DNA from: Zea mays
Taxonomy: Eukaryota > Streptophyta > Magnoliopsida > Poales > Poaceae
Direction of reading: 5' to 3'
Assembly (NCBI RefSeq): GCF_902167145.1
Contig: NC_050098.1
Coordinates: forward strand, 76,672,207-76,736,206
Length of the DNA stretch: 64,000 bases
This document shows, piece by piece, positions 10,411 through 21,400 of this stretch; positions within the stretch are counted from its first letter, which is position 1; every line of letters starts with the position of its first letter. The translations under genes were made by a program, and so were the position numbers. Under the pieces are notes generated by a model. The model was not told the DNA's origin. It searched no databases and worked only from the letters and a program-made list of their open reading frames with translations.

Positions 10411-11026
10411 TGTTGGGGCTATGCTTCGTCGCCGAAGGTCTTGTAGGAAGAAGCAGTTTTCGGCTGAAGCTGTTCGTATGAGATGACCGAAGGTTCCTCT
10501 TCATGAAGCTTCGGAATTTACAAACCGACATAAAAGTAGAATGACCTTTTTAGTCCTTAAATCTTTGAGTCACCGTTGTAATCCCTTATGAGGGGCATAG
10601 TTGTAATTCCTCACAGGCTACGCCAGTGCCTATAAATAGGTGAACAGTACCTCTATACGGTCCACGCAATCTTGTAATCACTGGCATATTACGCTGGAAT
10701 TATTGCTTTCTGCTAAGACGAAGGTATAAATGTACTTAAATATTATGTTTCAATATTTAGGTTCATATAATAAAGTATATGTGAATATTGTTATTCATTT
10801 TCGGTATGTCTTTCTATAATACCTTATGTTTTATATTTTATTTTCATATTGTTTCTCAAGTCTGGTCACGAAGGTATGACCTTCGTGATATTTTGTTTAT
10901 GGCCTTCGTCCGAAGCTCATTAAATCCTTGGGGAGATAATGCTTCCGCGGACGAAGGGCATTAATATTTAACATTTTTATGTTGCCTTGTTCTTAATTCA
11001 TAGCATTTGAGAACAAGTCCCCAACA
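10411..11026 (+). repeat. Element I 3' LTR
   Basis: 616 bp, TGTTGGGG to CCAACA. About six substitutions and one single-base deletion (GCCAGTGCC against GCCCTGTGCC) separate it from the 5' LTR. TATA box at 10631-10638. Confidence 0.97.
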
Positions 11027-11031
11027 CCTTA
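11027..11031. repeat. Target-site duplication CCTTA, right copy
   Basis: Matches 1463-1467 exactly and is followed by GTTGCATGAACTCAGG, the continuation of A's LTR as seen uninterrupted at 21712. Confidence 0.97.
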
Positions 11032-12327
11032 GTTGCATGAACTCAGGATTCCTTTTTGAGATTTATACTAGTATGCTAGGTCGAGTAGCTGCCTTGCTAA
11101 TTAGGATCTCGGTAGAAGTCGAGTGATATTTCTAGCACTCGCGTGATGTCAGGAATTGATTGTATTCATCTTGATAACGGGATCTATGATGGTCCATGGA
11201 CTTGGATCCAGGCTGGATGCCTTGTCCATGAGACAGAAATGGAAATAAGGATTAATGTGTGGATACCTGAGTCAAGCGTTTGAAAGTACTAAACACATGT
11301 CGGGCAATATGGTAACCGGTAAACCTAGAACCTAGGTGAAGCCGGGCACGGACTTTCCTCCTCACTTGTCCTGAGACTGGGTCTCCCATGCTAGCTATGG
11401 TGGATACAAGTGTGGTCACTGCACGGTGGCAGCCGGGGTCAGTGGAGCATTGTATGCCAAGGCGGTGAGCCCTGGCCGCGAACGGGGAATCGATGGGTAC
11501 GGTTGACGTGTGTGGGGACGGAGTACCCCTACATGTCGTGTGTTTAGGTTTACCTTGCAAGGTTTAAAAACTCGATTCGAATCGTCTTCTTCTCGCAGCT
11601 AATGAGACTGCTTGACCCCTTGTATTGCATTGAGTAAGAAGTGAAATGAGGTTTTATTTGAGATAACATGTTGATTGTACTAAATGGTTGCTACCATGTA
11701 TGCTTAGAAGGAGCAAACTTAGCTAAATTAATTATGGTAGAACCGTAAAATCTAAAGCTGTTTTTAGACTCAGCTAGTGCTTTTGGCAAAACAAACCCCT
11801 CAGCCAAACAACAGAATGGTATAGAGGTAGAGGAGTACTCACACCGGGTAAGTCTAGCTGAGTATTAGTATACTCAGCCTTGCTTGTGGCCCAATTTTTG
11901 TAGGTATGTTACAGGACATGGTTGATGGTGTGACTTGGCCTTCCATCCTGCCACCGGGTTGGACGGTCGAGTGGGATGCTGCTCTAGAAGGAAAGGAGCA
12001 GGAGGAGTAGTGGGCTAGGCCTTGCCCTATTCCTCAACATTCGACGTTATCGACTAACCACTGCAATTTAAATTATGAACTAGTTTCAGTTTACTCAAAA
12101 ACTCCGATTTATGTAATAACTCTAGTACTTTAATTTGTGGATTCCTGCTTTATTGTATTTTCTCTGTGACTCACCTTCGAGTGAGCTAGTGATATTTGAT
12201 CTCGGGAAAAGTGGCTTTATCAGACTAGATCTGAGGGATTGATGGGTTATTCTGATTTAAGTGTGTTGCTGCCGCTAAGGCGTGACTTGGGCACTTAAGC
12301 TGGAATAATTCGGGCGGTTCCGCCATA
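11032..12327 (+). mobile_element. Element A, 5' LTR, right part
   Basis: Homologous base for base to 21713-23011 of A's 3' LTR with scattered differences. It ends GCCATA where the 3' LTR ends GCCACA, so the terminal CA has decayed. No coding content; the ORF at 11252-11560 on the minus strand is not conserved in the other copy. Confidence 0.9.
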
Positions 12328-12329
12328 GC

Positions 12330-12341
12330 TAGTATCGAAGC
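12330..12341 (+). other. Primer-binding site of element A (initiator-Met tRNA type, decayed)
   Basis: TAGTATCGAAGC resembles the initiator-Met tRNA complement TGGTATCAGAGC and lies two bases (GC) after the LTR end. Element D has the same GC spacer and a better match at 57394. Confidence 0.65.
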
Positions 12342-12680
12342 AAAATACCACCACAGGAAAAGCAATAAATCGTGAATACCAACTTTTCAAATTAAAACTT
12401 GCTTAGAAACCAGTATTGGAATCGTCAAGACTAGAACGCTAGAACTAGGACGAAAGGCCTTAGAAATAATGGGAAAAACAGGTGGCTAAGTAAGTAGGCC
12501 CTATGGGCCATGTCTTAGGATTTCAAGGATGCCCTAAAAGCACCCTTCTGGTCGGTGAGGAGACGTTCTTTCCAGCATGCATGCATTCTAAAACACGAAA
12601 GGACTAGAAATTAAAGGAGTAAAAATTTAATCTAACCCACCTCCTTCATCGTAACCTTTACATCTGATCCGCTTTCGCAG
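12342..12680 (+). other. Element A untranslated leader
   Basis: Non-coding sequence between the primer-binding site and the leader ORF. Its last bases, GATCCGCTTTCGCAG directly before ATG 12681, look like a plant 3' splice site. Confidence 0.55.
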
Positions 12681-13541
12681 ATGACCTCACCCACCCCACC
12701 AATGGAGGAGACGCTCATTTCAGTTCCGATTTCCTTTCTCACGAGGGTTTCCCTTCCATCTTGTGGGAGGTGCTCAACTCCGCCGGTTACCCTACACCCC
12801 TTTGTATACGGTGCAGCTGTACGAGGAGCATCGGGTTGCACGTTGCCGAGTCTGGCTGACTTTGGAGGCTCACCCCCTTCAGCCAGGTTGGCGTTTGCTT
12901 GACTCCGAGACTGTTGGATTCAGGGCGGACGACACCACTGAGGAGGCATCTATGAAGACCCTGGCGACTTTCTACGGCTACCATCCCCTGGAGTTGGGAT
13001 GCACCCACTAGGACTCTTCCCCACTGAGAAGAGGGATGACCCCATGTGGTGCAACCGTGTGAGCCATGTGAAAGACGTACGGGCTATGTATTCCAACCTA
13101 GTTGGGAGGATCACTGTTTAGTGTATGAGTGCACTATACCGCCTACAGGCCCTACAGAGCGATGCCATGGCACACCTTGCTAACCTCGCTCAGACCACTA
13201 AGCTCACCCTTGACAGCCGGGAGGACTTCGTGGTCGACTTGTCTTCAAAGTTGGTAGATAAGGACCTATAGGTGGAACAATTGAGCCAGCGCATCGCAAC
13301 CCTGGAGCAGCAAGTGGAGATCCGGGACAACACAATTGATGTCCTGGAAAACCAGCTCCACGATGTGCAGGAGGAGCTTGAGGAAGCTAATGACCACCTA
13401 GACATGCACCACCTAGAGTTGGAGGCAAACGAGGCCAAAAGCGAGGGAGAGGAGGCTCCCGAGGAGTTAGGACCAGCCCCTGGTACCAATGCGGCTCCCT
13501 CCGAGATGCCCCCTTCGCTCGTATCCTGGTTGCTGGGTTAG
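12681..13541 (+). pseudogene. Element A leader ORF upstream of gag (unknown function, coiled coil)
   Basis: A reading frame broken by frameshifts near 12700-12790 and 13000 and by stops at about 13121 (TAG) and 13268-13270 (TAG). Readable parts are VQLYEEHRVARCRVWLTLEA with HPLQPGWRLLDSETVGFR, then LFPTEKRDDPMWCNRV, then a heptad-rich C-terminus (VEQLSQRIATLEQQVEIRDN, then EELEEANDHLDMHHLEL). The shape (a compact N-terminal domain, a Pro-rich joint, a long coiled coil) is one I remember from predicted plant proteins tied to such retrotransposons; I know no function. Element C has an equivalent at 28979-29434. It lies before gag in the same orientation, separated by a 250-bp leader. Confidence 0.6.
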
Positions 13542-13788
13542 CTTGACGCATTAGGAGGATAGATACCCGCGCGAGCTTAGTTGGCATCAGGTTTTGAGCT
13601 AGGCTTATGGGTACTTTCCCCTAAATTGTTGTAACCCAGGAGAACTTTTGCGAGTAATGAAGAGAATGTGATCATGTTATCCTCGTTCAAGTTGATGTTG
13701 TGTTATGACATTTTCCTTCCATATGATATAAAGCATATTGTACGGAATCATGAATTGGGATAACATTGGCAACAATCTCTGTTTTCAG
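13542..13788 (+). other. Element A leader between leader ORF and gag, ending in a 3' splice-site-like sequence
   Basis: T-rich, with ATCTCTGTTTTCAG directly abutting the gag ATG. B (GATTTTTCAG at 52903) and C (GCTTTCTATAG at 28387) have the same arrangement. It is consistent with gag being expressed from a spliced RNA; splicing itself is inference. Confidence 0.5.
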
Positions 13789-14835
13789 ATGGCAGCTAGG
13801 CAGCGTCGCGGGCAGAACGAGCAAGTTCCCCCGCCACCTCCTCCAGCTCCCATGGTGCAGGAGCTGATCGCTCAGCGGAATGAAATTCTGCGACAGCTTT
13901 TTGCAGCGCGAGCCCCACCCTCAGCAGCACGGTGGAGGCCAGCCGCAGTGACCCCCTATCGCGACAACCTATCAGGAGTTCCTGAGCATGTAGCCGCCCT
14001 TGTTCACCAAGGAAGAGGATCCGCTTGACGACGACGTGTGGCTACGAGTCATGGAGTCCAAGTTCCCCCTCCTCACGGGAGCTTGCCTTGATGACACCAA
14101 AGCTCGTTTCACCGCGCAGCCGCTTCGTGAACCTGCTCAGACATGGTGGGACCATTTCCGCGCCATGCTACCTGCTGATCATGAAGTGTCATGGGAGGAG
14201 TTCAAGACTGCCATCAGTGGACATCAAATTCCAGCAGGGATTCTGGACCGTAAACTAAATGAGTTTCAGGCTTTGACTCAGGGAACCCGCACTGTGTTGC
14301 AGTATGCCCAGGCCTTCAATGACCTGTGCTAGTATGCGGGTTATCACGCAGACTCTGATGAAAAGAAGAGAGGCCACTTTCACAGAGGCCTCAACATCAA
14401 GTTGTGTGAGCGTCTCAACACTCTTTGGGCTAATAGCTTCAATGAGTTGGTTAACCTGGCCATATCACAGGAAGATTGTATTGTAGCTCACCGGGCAGAG
14501 AAGAAGAGGAAGGCACCAATATAAGGACCCTCCGCTCCACCCAATGGTTCAGGATTGTCTCCAACAATCAGACCAGAGGATTTCAGCAACAGACAGGAAG
14601 ATGGGTGATCAGGCCACCTCAGCAGCAACAAGCACCCAACCGCTTTCCAGCTCCCGTCCCAAGGAACAATCAACCCTAGCAGCAGCAGCAGTTCCGCCAG
14701 GGAAATGGAAGAAAGTGCTTCACTTGTGGCAATGTGGGTCATTATGCCAAGAATTGCCCAAGGAATCAGCAGAGACAGATGCCAGCACCAAATCAAGACA
14801 GAGGAAGGAAGCAGAAGGTATAAGTCAGGCAAGGG
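13789..14835 (+). pseudogene. Element A gag (capsid/nucleocapsid), broken
   Basis: Starts MAARQRRGQNEQVPPPPPPA, which aligns with B's MAGRVRRGQNERIPPP. Capsid part: FTKEEDPLDDDVWLRVMESK, TWWDHFRAML, GILDRKLNEFQALTQG. The nucleocapsid has one CCHC knuckle, CFTCGNVGHYAKNC, near 14718-14759. Disruptions: a frameshift about 13930-13960, stops near 13991 (TAG), 14330 (TAG, Gln position) and 14521, then another frameshift and a TAG near 14680. The product would form the particle and bind RNA. The frame runs on into protease at LNFTTLEELPEGAPIMTGIF, as in B, so gag and pol share a frame. Confidence 0.88.
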
Positions 14836-17800
14836 ATGCTAAATTTCACTACTCTGGAGGAGCTACCTGAAGGAGCACCCATCATGACTGGTATCTTTTC
14901 AGTTTTTAATCAACCTGCATTAATTCTGTTTGATTCTGGTGCATCACATAGCTTCATTAGCAGAAATTTAGTGCTAAATGTCAACTGCCTTTCTATCATA
15001 CAAAAGGGTCCTTCATGATAGCAACACCTGGGGGCAAAATTGCGACAAACCAATTAAATCGAAGTGTGCCTATCTCACTGGGAAGTAAAATCTTCAAAAC
15101 CACACTCCTGATTTTGGGACTAGAGGGTATGGACATCATTCTTGGAGCTGACTGGATGACTCAACACCAGTTGGTGTTGGATGTAGCTTCCACAGCTCTG
15201 GAAATCCGTTCTCCTACCTTCGGAGACCTTACATTGTATCTACCTAGCCAAGAGCCTACTCGATCATGTGCTTTCTCTATGATAGAGTTACCCTTGAAGA
15301 GAATTCTAGTGGTCTACGAGTATGCAGATGTTTTTCATGATGAGTTGCCAGGAATGCCACCAGATTAGGGTATTGAATTCGCCATCGAGTTGCAACCGGG
15401 AACTACACCTATTTCCAAGAGGCCTTACCGGATGCCACCCGCTGAATTAGCAGAATTGAAGAAACAGCTGCAAGAATTGTTGGACAACGGTTTCATCCGC
15501 CCAAGTACTTCACCTTGGGGATGTCCAGCCTTATTTGTGAAGAAGAAAGATGAAAGCTTGAGGCTATGTATAGATTACCGCCCACTCAATGCGGTGACTA
15601 TCAAAAACAAGTATCCTTTGCCTCGTATTGATGTTCTGTTCGATCAGTTGGTCGGAGCCAAAGTGTTTTCCATGATAGACCTTCGCTCCGGCTATCATCA
15701 GATCAAGATATGAGCAAGTGATATTCTGAAGACTGCCTTCTCAACCAGATATGGGTTGTATGAGTATTTGGTGATGTCGTTTGGGTTGACAAATGTCCCA
15801 GCATACTTCATGTATCTGATGAATTCAGTCTTCATGCCTGAACTGGACAAGTTCGTGGTGCTTTTCATCGACGATATATTGGTGTACTCAAAGAATGAAG
15901 AAGAGCATGCCAGTCATTTGCATGTAGTACTCCAACGTCTGCGAGAGCACCGTCTTTATGCCAAACTATCTAAATGTGATTTTGGCTGAAAGAAATCAAA
16001 TTCTTGGGTCACACTATCTCTCAAGCTAGCATAGCTGTTGATCCAGATAAAGTGCAGGAGGTAATGAATTGGAAGCCGCCGACAACTGTCCATCAAATTC
16101 AAAGTTTTCTAGGATTGGCCAGTTATTATCGAAGATTCATTCCAGACTTTTCTCGAATTGTGAAGCCCATGACTGAATTGTTGAAGAAGGGATCCATATT
16201 TGATTGGGGTCAGAAGTGCGAAGATGCTTTCCACACCTTGAGGTAGCATCTGACCACAGCATTCGTGTTAGCGCAACCCGACAACAACAAGCCATTTGAT
16301 GTGTATTGTGATGCCTCTGGCACTGGAATGGGTTGTGTTCTGATGCAAGACAACCGGGTCATTGCCTACGCATCCAGGGCACTCAGGCCTCATGAGCAAA
16401 ATTACCCCACTCATGACTTGGAGTTAGCAGCCATGGTTCATGCATTGAAGATGTGGAGGCACTATTTGATGGGAACCCACTGCAACATCTAGACCGATCA
16501 TAAGAGCCTCAAGTACATCTTTACTCAGGCTGATCTCAACCTGAGCCAGAGAAGATGGCTAGAGCTGATCAAGGACTACGACTTGGAACACTACCACCCC
16601 GGGAAAGCCAATGTGGTGGCTGATGCCTTAAGTCGGAAGTCACAATGCAACTGTGTAATGATGGATTCTCGCATCAATACCATGTGTGATGAGTTAAGCA
16701 AGATGAAGATCGAAGTAATTCCTTCTGGTGCCTTGTCTCACATTTCCATTGAGCCAACCTTGCAAGACCAGATAATTATGGCCCAACTCAGTGACAGGGG
16801 AGTGCAAATCATTAAGGAGAACCTCCATCAGAAGATGGAGAAGTATAAGTGTTTTCGCCAAGATAAGAAGGGGATATTATGGTTTGAAGCGAGATTGGTG
16901 GTTCCTAAAAATAAGGATCTCAAGAAGAGAATATTGGATGAGGCTCACCTCTCCAAATTCTCTATACATCTGTGAAGCATCAAAATGTACCATGATCTGA
17001 AGCCCTATATTGGTGGACCAGAATGAAGAGGGAAATAGCTCAGTATGTATCAGAATGAGACACATGTCAGAGGATAAAGGCAAGCCACTTAAAATCAGCT
17101 GGTGCCTTGCAACCCCTATCAATACCTTCATGGAAATGGGATGACATCAGCATTGATTTCATTGTGGGTCTGCCCAACACATCCCGGCATCATGATTCGA
17201 TTTGGGTCATTGTGGACCGATTGACGAAAGTGGCACATTTTCTTCCAGTGCACACCACCGATAAGGCTCAGAAGTATGCAGAGTTGTATATTGACTGAAT
17301 CGTGTGTTTGCACGGGTTACCCCGGACCTTTGTTTCTGACCGAGGAGCCTAATTCATTGCCAGATTTTGGGAACAATTGCAAGAGTCTTTGGGGACCAAG
17401 CTAATAAGGAGTTCAGCTTACCACCCACAGACTGATGGTCAGACCGAAAGGGTCAATCAAATTCTTGAAGATATGCTAAGGGCTTGTGCGATCGATTGTG
17501 GCAAGAACTGGGACAAGTACCTCTCTTTGGCAGAGTTTGCTTATAACAACAGTTATCAATCCAGCCTAAAGATGGCACCTTTCGAAGCCCTATATGGACG
17601 AAGGTGTCGAACACCCCTCAACTGGTCTCAACCTAGAGAAAGAGAAATTTTTGGACCTGACTTAGTTACTGAAGCCGAAAGGAAAGTCAAACTAATCAGG
17701 AAAAATCTAGAAGCTGCTCAAGCCAGGCAGAAGAGTTACCATGACAAGAGAAGAAAACCCCTCCAGTTTGAAGTGGGAGATTTCGTATATCTGAAAGTAT

Positions 17801-18206
17801 CACCCACCAAAGGAGTGCAAAGGTTTGGTATCAAAGGAAAATTGGCCCCTCGCTACATTGGACCTTATGAGATCGTGGAAACATGTGGACCCGTGGCATA
17901 TAAATTGAAGCTACCACTAAAAATGTCTGACATCCATAATGTGTTCCATTTGTCCCAATTGAAGAAGTGTGTTCGATTGCCAACCAAGGTCATAACAGAA
18001 CCAGAAGTGGAGATAGAGCCAGATCTATCATATCAGGACTACCCTTTCAGGTTCTGGATTGCAAGGAAAGATCAACTCGGGCTAAGTCGATCAAAATGTA
18101 TAAGATCCAATGGAGCAATCACTCAGAGGAAGAGGCTACTTGGGAGACTGAGGAATTCCTACGTTCGAACTTCCCCGATTGTCTACCTAAGGGGATTGGT
18201 ACATAA
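14836..18206 (+). pseudogene. Element A pol: protease, RT, RNase H, integrase with chromodomain, heavily broken
   Basis: Order: protease LFDSGASHSFIS (about 14926); RT with [20 protein letters not shown] and catalytic FIDD (about 15868); RNase [17 protein letters not shown] (about 16305) with ADALSRK; integrase finger region 16930-17060, core SIDFIVGLPNT, VSDRGA, HPQTDGQTERVN; C-terminal KLAPRYIGPYEI and a chromodomain-like end MYKIQWSNHSEEEATWE. Chromodomain plus TGTAACACC-type LTR places it with plant chromoviruses of Tekay/Del type. Breaks include a frameshift about 15015, stops near 15366, 15711, 16243, 16490, 16973, 17296 and 17350, and a frameshift about 18050. Many stops are TAG or TGA at Gln or Arg codons. 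It ends GIGT and a stop at 18206. Confidence 0.92.
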
Positions 18207-18411
18207 CCATACCCAGCCCCTCCCCCTGCCCTTTGAATCTAAATGTAAGAAGAATGACCTTATCCTAATATAAGTTAGTTGTGGAACTAAATAAAAAAGG
18301 ACTTCCTTCTGAAGTTGCAAAGAGGATGACATTCGAAGAGCAGTTTACTAAGAGAACCTTAATAAACAAACCCACAAAATTAGAGCAAGCCATAACCTTT
18401 TCTTCACGGTT
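18207..18411 (+). other. Element A 3' untranslated region; polypurine tract and LTR start not recognisable
   Basis: The first ~150 bp match B's 3' UTR (CCTTTTGAATCTAAATRT, GTTGCAAAGAGRATGACATTCGAAGAGCAG-type blocks). After that B has a hairpin and a GGGGGGAGGG tract, while A has unrelated A-rich sequence leading into GTGTTACTTAGGG. The plus-strand primer and the first ~12 LTR bases are therefore lost or rearranged here. Confidence 0.6.
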
Positions 18412-21400
18412 TAGTGTTACTTAGGGTTTCTTCTCAGTGCTAACTCAAGACCATTATCACATGTGAATCAAATTAAGCAAAAGACATCCAAATTTAGGAA
18501 CAAAGGTTTAATTAAGTCTTTTTCATCTTAAGGATTTTGCCTTAATCTCATGATGCACCTCAAGTGAGAAAAATGTCTAAACCCTAGAATAACCTAACTA
18601 GGCCATTTAAGTAAAGAGGGGGGAATTGATAAAAAGACCATGAAAACATGGAATCATGGCTTAGGCCAATTATAAAAGTTGAAATGCACTAATTAAGCTA
18701 CAATAACTATTAGAAAAGTTTGGCCAAAATACTTGTTTAAAATCCCCAAAAAGGCCATGCAAGTGGGAGCTCTCTAGGGAAATCTGAAAGAACTCGAGCA
18801 CGTTCACCTTGATCCCTAGCTCAAATCCTTAAGCCCCATTTGACAAAGTTGTGCTAAATTAACCCCTCTACAACATGTGCGAAGATGGCATCAAGATTCA
18901 TGCCCTAGACATGTCAAGTCAGGGATTTCATCTCGAATTTCTGCAGTGAGACAAACCTGATTTGATCACCCCATATCTTTGGCTCCAGTAAACAAAACCC
19001 ATAAGCCGCCACACATAAATGACAAAGAAAGGTCCAGTGAAGAGATCTCTCAATGGGATCATGGCCATAATCGCTAAGATTTGGAGCCAATCCGCACTTG
19101 AACTTGACCATTCTCTGTGCTGCCTCATGATCGACGTCGTGCCCAGGCGCTAGAGCGCGCACTGGCGTTCCCCGCGCACACCCCGAGCGCGTGTCAGAGC
19201 CACCCTTAGTCGAGCTCGTCCGCACCCTTAAAGACCACCCCCGGGCGCACAACACTCCACTCCACGCTTACCCTCGCTATCCCGACCCCGTCCTTAACTC
19301 CGGCAAGCTCTGCGCCGCCCGCCCGTACCACCCGAGCGCCTGCCATCGCGGCCAGCCATTTCCAGAGACCCCTAGATTAACCTGAGCCTCTGGACAGTGT
19401 CCCCGTGGAGCCATGAAGCTTCTCCAAGCAAGGATCGAGGCCCTGCCTCACCAGAACAGCAAGATCACCGTTGCCGGCATTCGGCCGCCCTGTACCGCAC
19501 GTAGACTGGGCTACCAGTTGAACCATTCTTCAATTCCTTGCGCCTACGACTTCCCTAACCTCCCATGAAGCCTCTCGACTCACTGGACTGAGCTATCTCG
19601 CTGTGGTTAGGCCGGATTCCTCGCCGCCGACGATCTCCCCCGCCTGCGTGTGTGGACCCGCCAGCTCCGGCCACCTCCGACGGCAATCCGCACATCGACG
19701 TGACCGCCGTGACTTCCCCGACCTCCCTGGACACCCCACCGGAGCTATCTTGCCGCCAGTAAGCCCCTCCGCCCTTTCCTCCGCCACGGGCACTGTTTAA
19801 TTGGGAGAAGGACCTCGGGTTAGGTTTAGTAGAATCCCAGGGGGTTTTCTGAAGTGTTAGAGACACATTTGAATAGTGACCCGAGGACTAGTCTGTAAGG
19901 AATTTAGAAAGTACACGCTAGGGACCCCGATGGAAAGTTAGTTTCCATTTAAACATTTCTAATTAATGCTTTTAATAAACAAAGAACTTATGAAATTCAT
20001 AACTTGAGAAATACTTATCCAAAATTAGTCAAACCAATTTTGCTAGATTCAAAATATTATAGCTATCAGACAAAATACTAAACCCCATGTTTTCTGTACT
20101 AATTTTTAGAGTTTTGAATTAAATAAGGAAACTGCCCAAACCTTATTAATATAAAGAAAAATAGAAATATTCCTATACTAGGCTTAAGAAAATTTGTGGA
20201 GGTACATACCCAACATATGCACTGTTTTAAAATACTAAGCACCCCAGAATACAAAAATAACTCAAGATTGTCTATTAAAAACCATATCTGTTCAAAAAAA
20301 TAGAAAATTAAGAAAAGCAGTGGAAAATAATAATCAGAGAAGGAACATATTTTTGCTAGTATACTTAAGTGATAAAAAACATAGGAAAAATACAGAGAAC
20401 CCTAGTCCAGAGCCAATCCATGGTTAAATATTTATTAGGCACTAAGAAATCAAGGAAAACCATGATTAAGAATATAAGGGCACTGTAGACTCCTAACTAA
20501 TAGAACACCACTACAAAAATGATAAACACCCTAACCCATCATAATAAGTGGGTTGATCAATTAAAACTTGATTTTGGCCCATGTTCTATTTAAATCATGA
20601 GGAAGCCTAAAATTGAGCAACAGTGGGCAAACAATTTTTTTACCCAATTACTTATGAAGTAGACCACCAGAGAAAAATATTAAACCCAATTCAAAAGGTA
20701 AGGTAACACACATTACCCCCTACCCCATGAAAAGGCCATATATTCCAAGAATTTCTACCACCTTTTCCCTTAAGCAAAAAGTTGCCAAATCCTAGAACGA
20801 TTGCTCTTGCACAAAGAAGAAGATAGGAAAAATTAGAAATCGGTTGTTTGACATTTTTAAAGTATAGTGGTAGTAGAAAGGACCCCTATGGCCAAGAACT
20901 TTAGAAAATCACAGTAAAATGAACAATAGGTATTAGTGGCTAAAACTTGGTACAAAGTCATATTGTTACACCTAAATTCCAGCAAAAATAAGCTTTAGGG
21001 ATTAGTTCACTGTTAGAAGAGAGTTGTAGTGTAAGGCGCCCTTTCTTCCCTAAAACTTAGTATTTTTGTATAGAGAGAACCTTTAACATTTTAAGCCTAA
21101 ATTTTTGAGACTGAGGGTTGTACACCAGTAAGAACCTACTGTAAGTTTTACATAATTTTTGGGAATTTATAAAGCCATAGTGTAGTTCAAACCCACCTTA
21201 AAAGCATAAGAGGAAAAGAGAAGAAGAAAGAATAATGGATCTCACCCCAATGAATTCAGCAGGATTCATAATAAACCTTTACTAAGACACTAAAAGGAAA
21301 TCAGTGGGGCACCAAAATAATCTGACCATTTAACTTAACCAAACTCAACCCTAAATTGGTTAAGTATACCACCAAAATGCCCGTAGTAAAATTTAACCTT

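Larger units (their letters stand above)
1468..11026 (+). mobile_element. Element I: Tat-lineage Gypsy LTR retrotransposon, gag-less, with an antisense gene
   Basis: Complete element of 9559 bp: 617-bp LTR, primer-binding site, gag stub fused to protease-RT-RNase H-integrase on the plus strand, an 81-bp tandem repeat, a spliced antisense gene on the minus strand, polypurine tract and a 616-bp LTR. Pol has both a degenerate canonical RNase H and an archaeal-type RNase H, and a large antisense ORF lies next to the 3' LTR; this combination is characteristic of the plant Tat lineage (cinful, Grande and Huck type). By hand the LTRs differ at about six bases plus one 1-bp indel (~1%), so the insertion is recent. 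At the commonly used grass rate of 1.3e-8 per site per year this is a few hundred thousand years. Gag is almost absent and pol is broken, so movement probably needed proteins from a helper. Confidence 0.95.

Noticed and set aside
13190..13587. Minus-strand Ser-rich ORFs opposite the leader ORF of element A
   Set aside because: Mirror of the coiled-coil coding strand; serine-rich shadows of Glu/Leu-rich helices are a common artefact.
18914..19255. 113-codon minus-strand ORF in A's 3' LTR
   Set aside because: Not seen in the related LTR of B; no motif; overlaps the promoter region.
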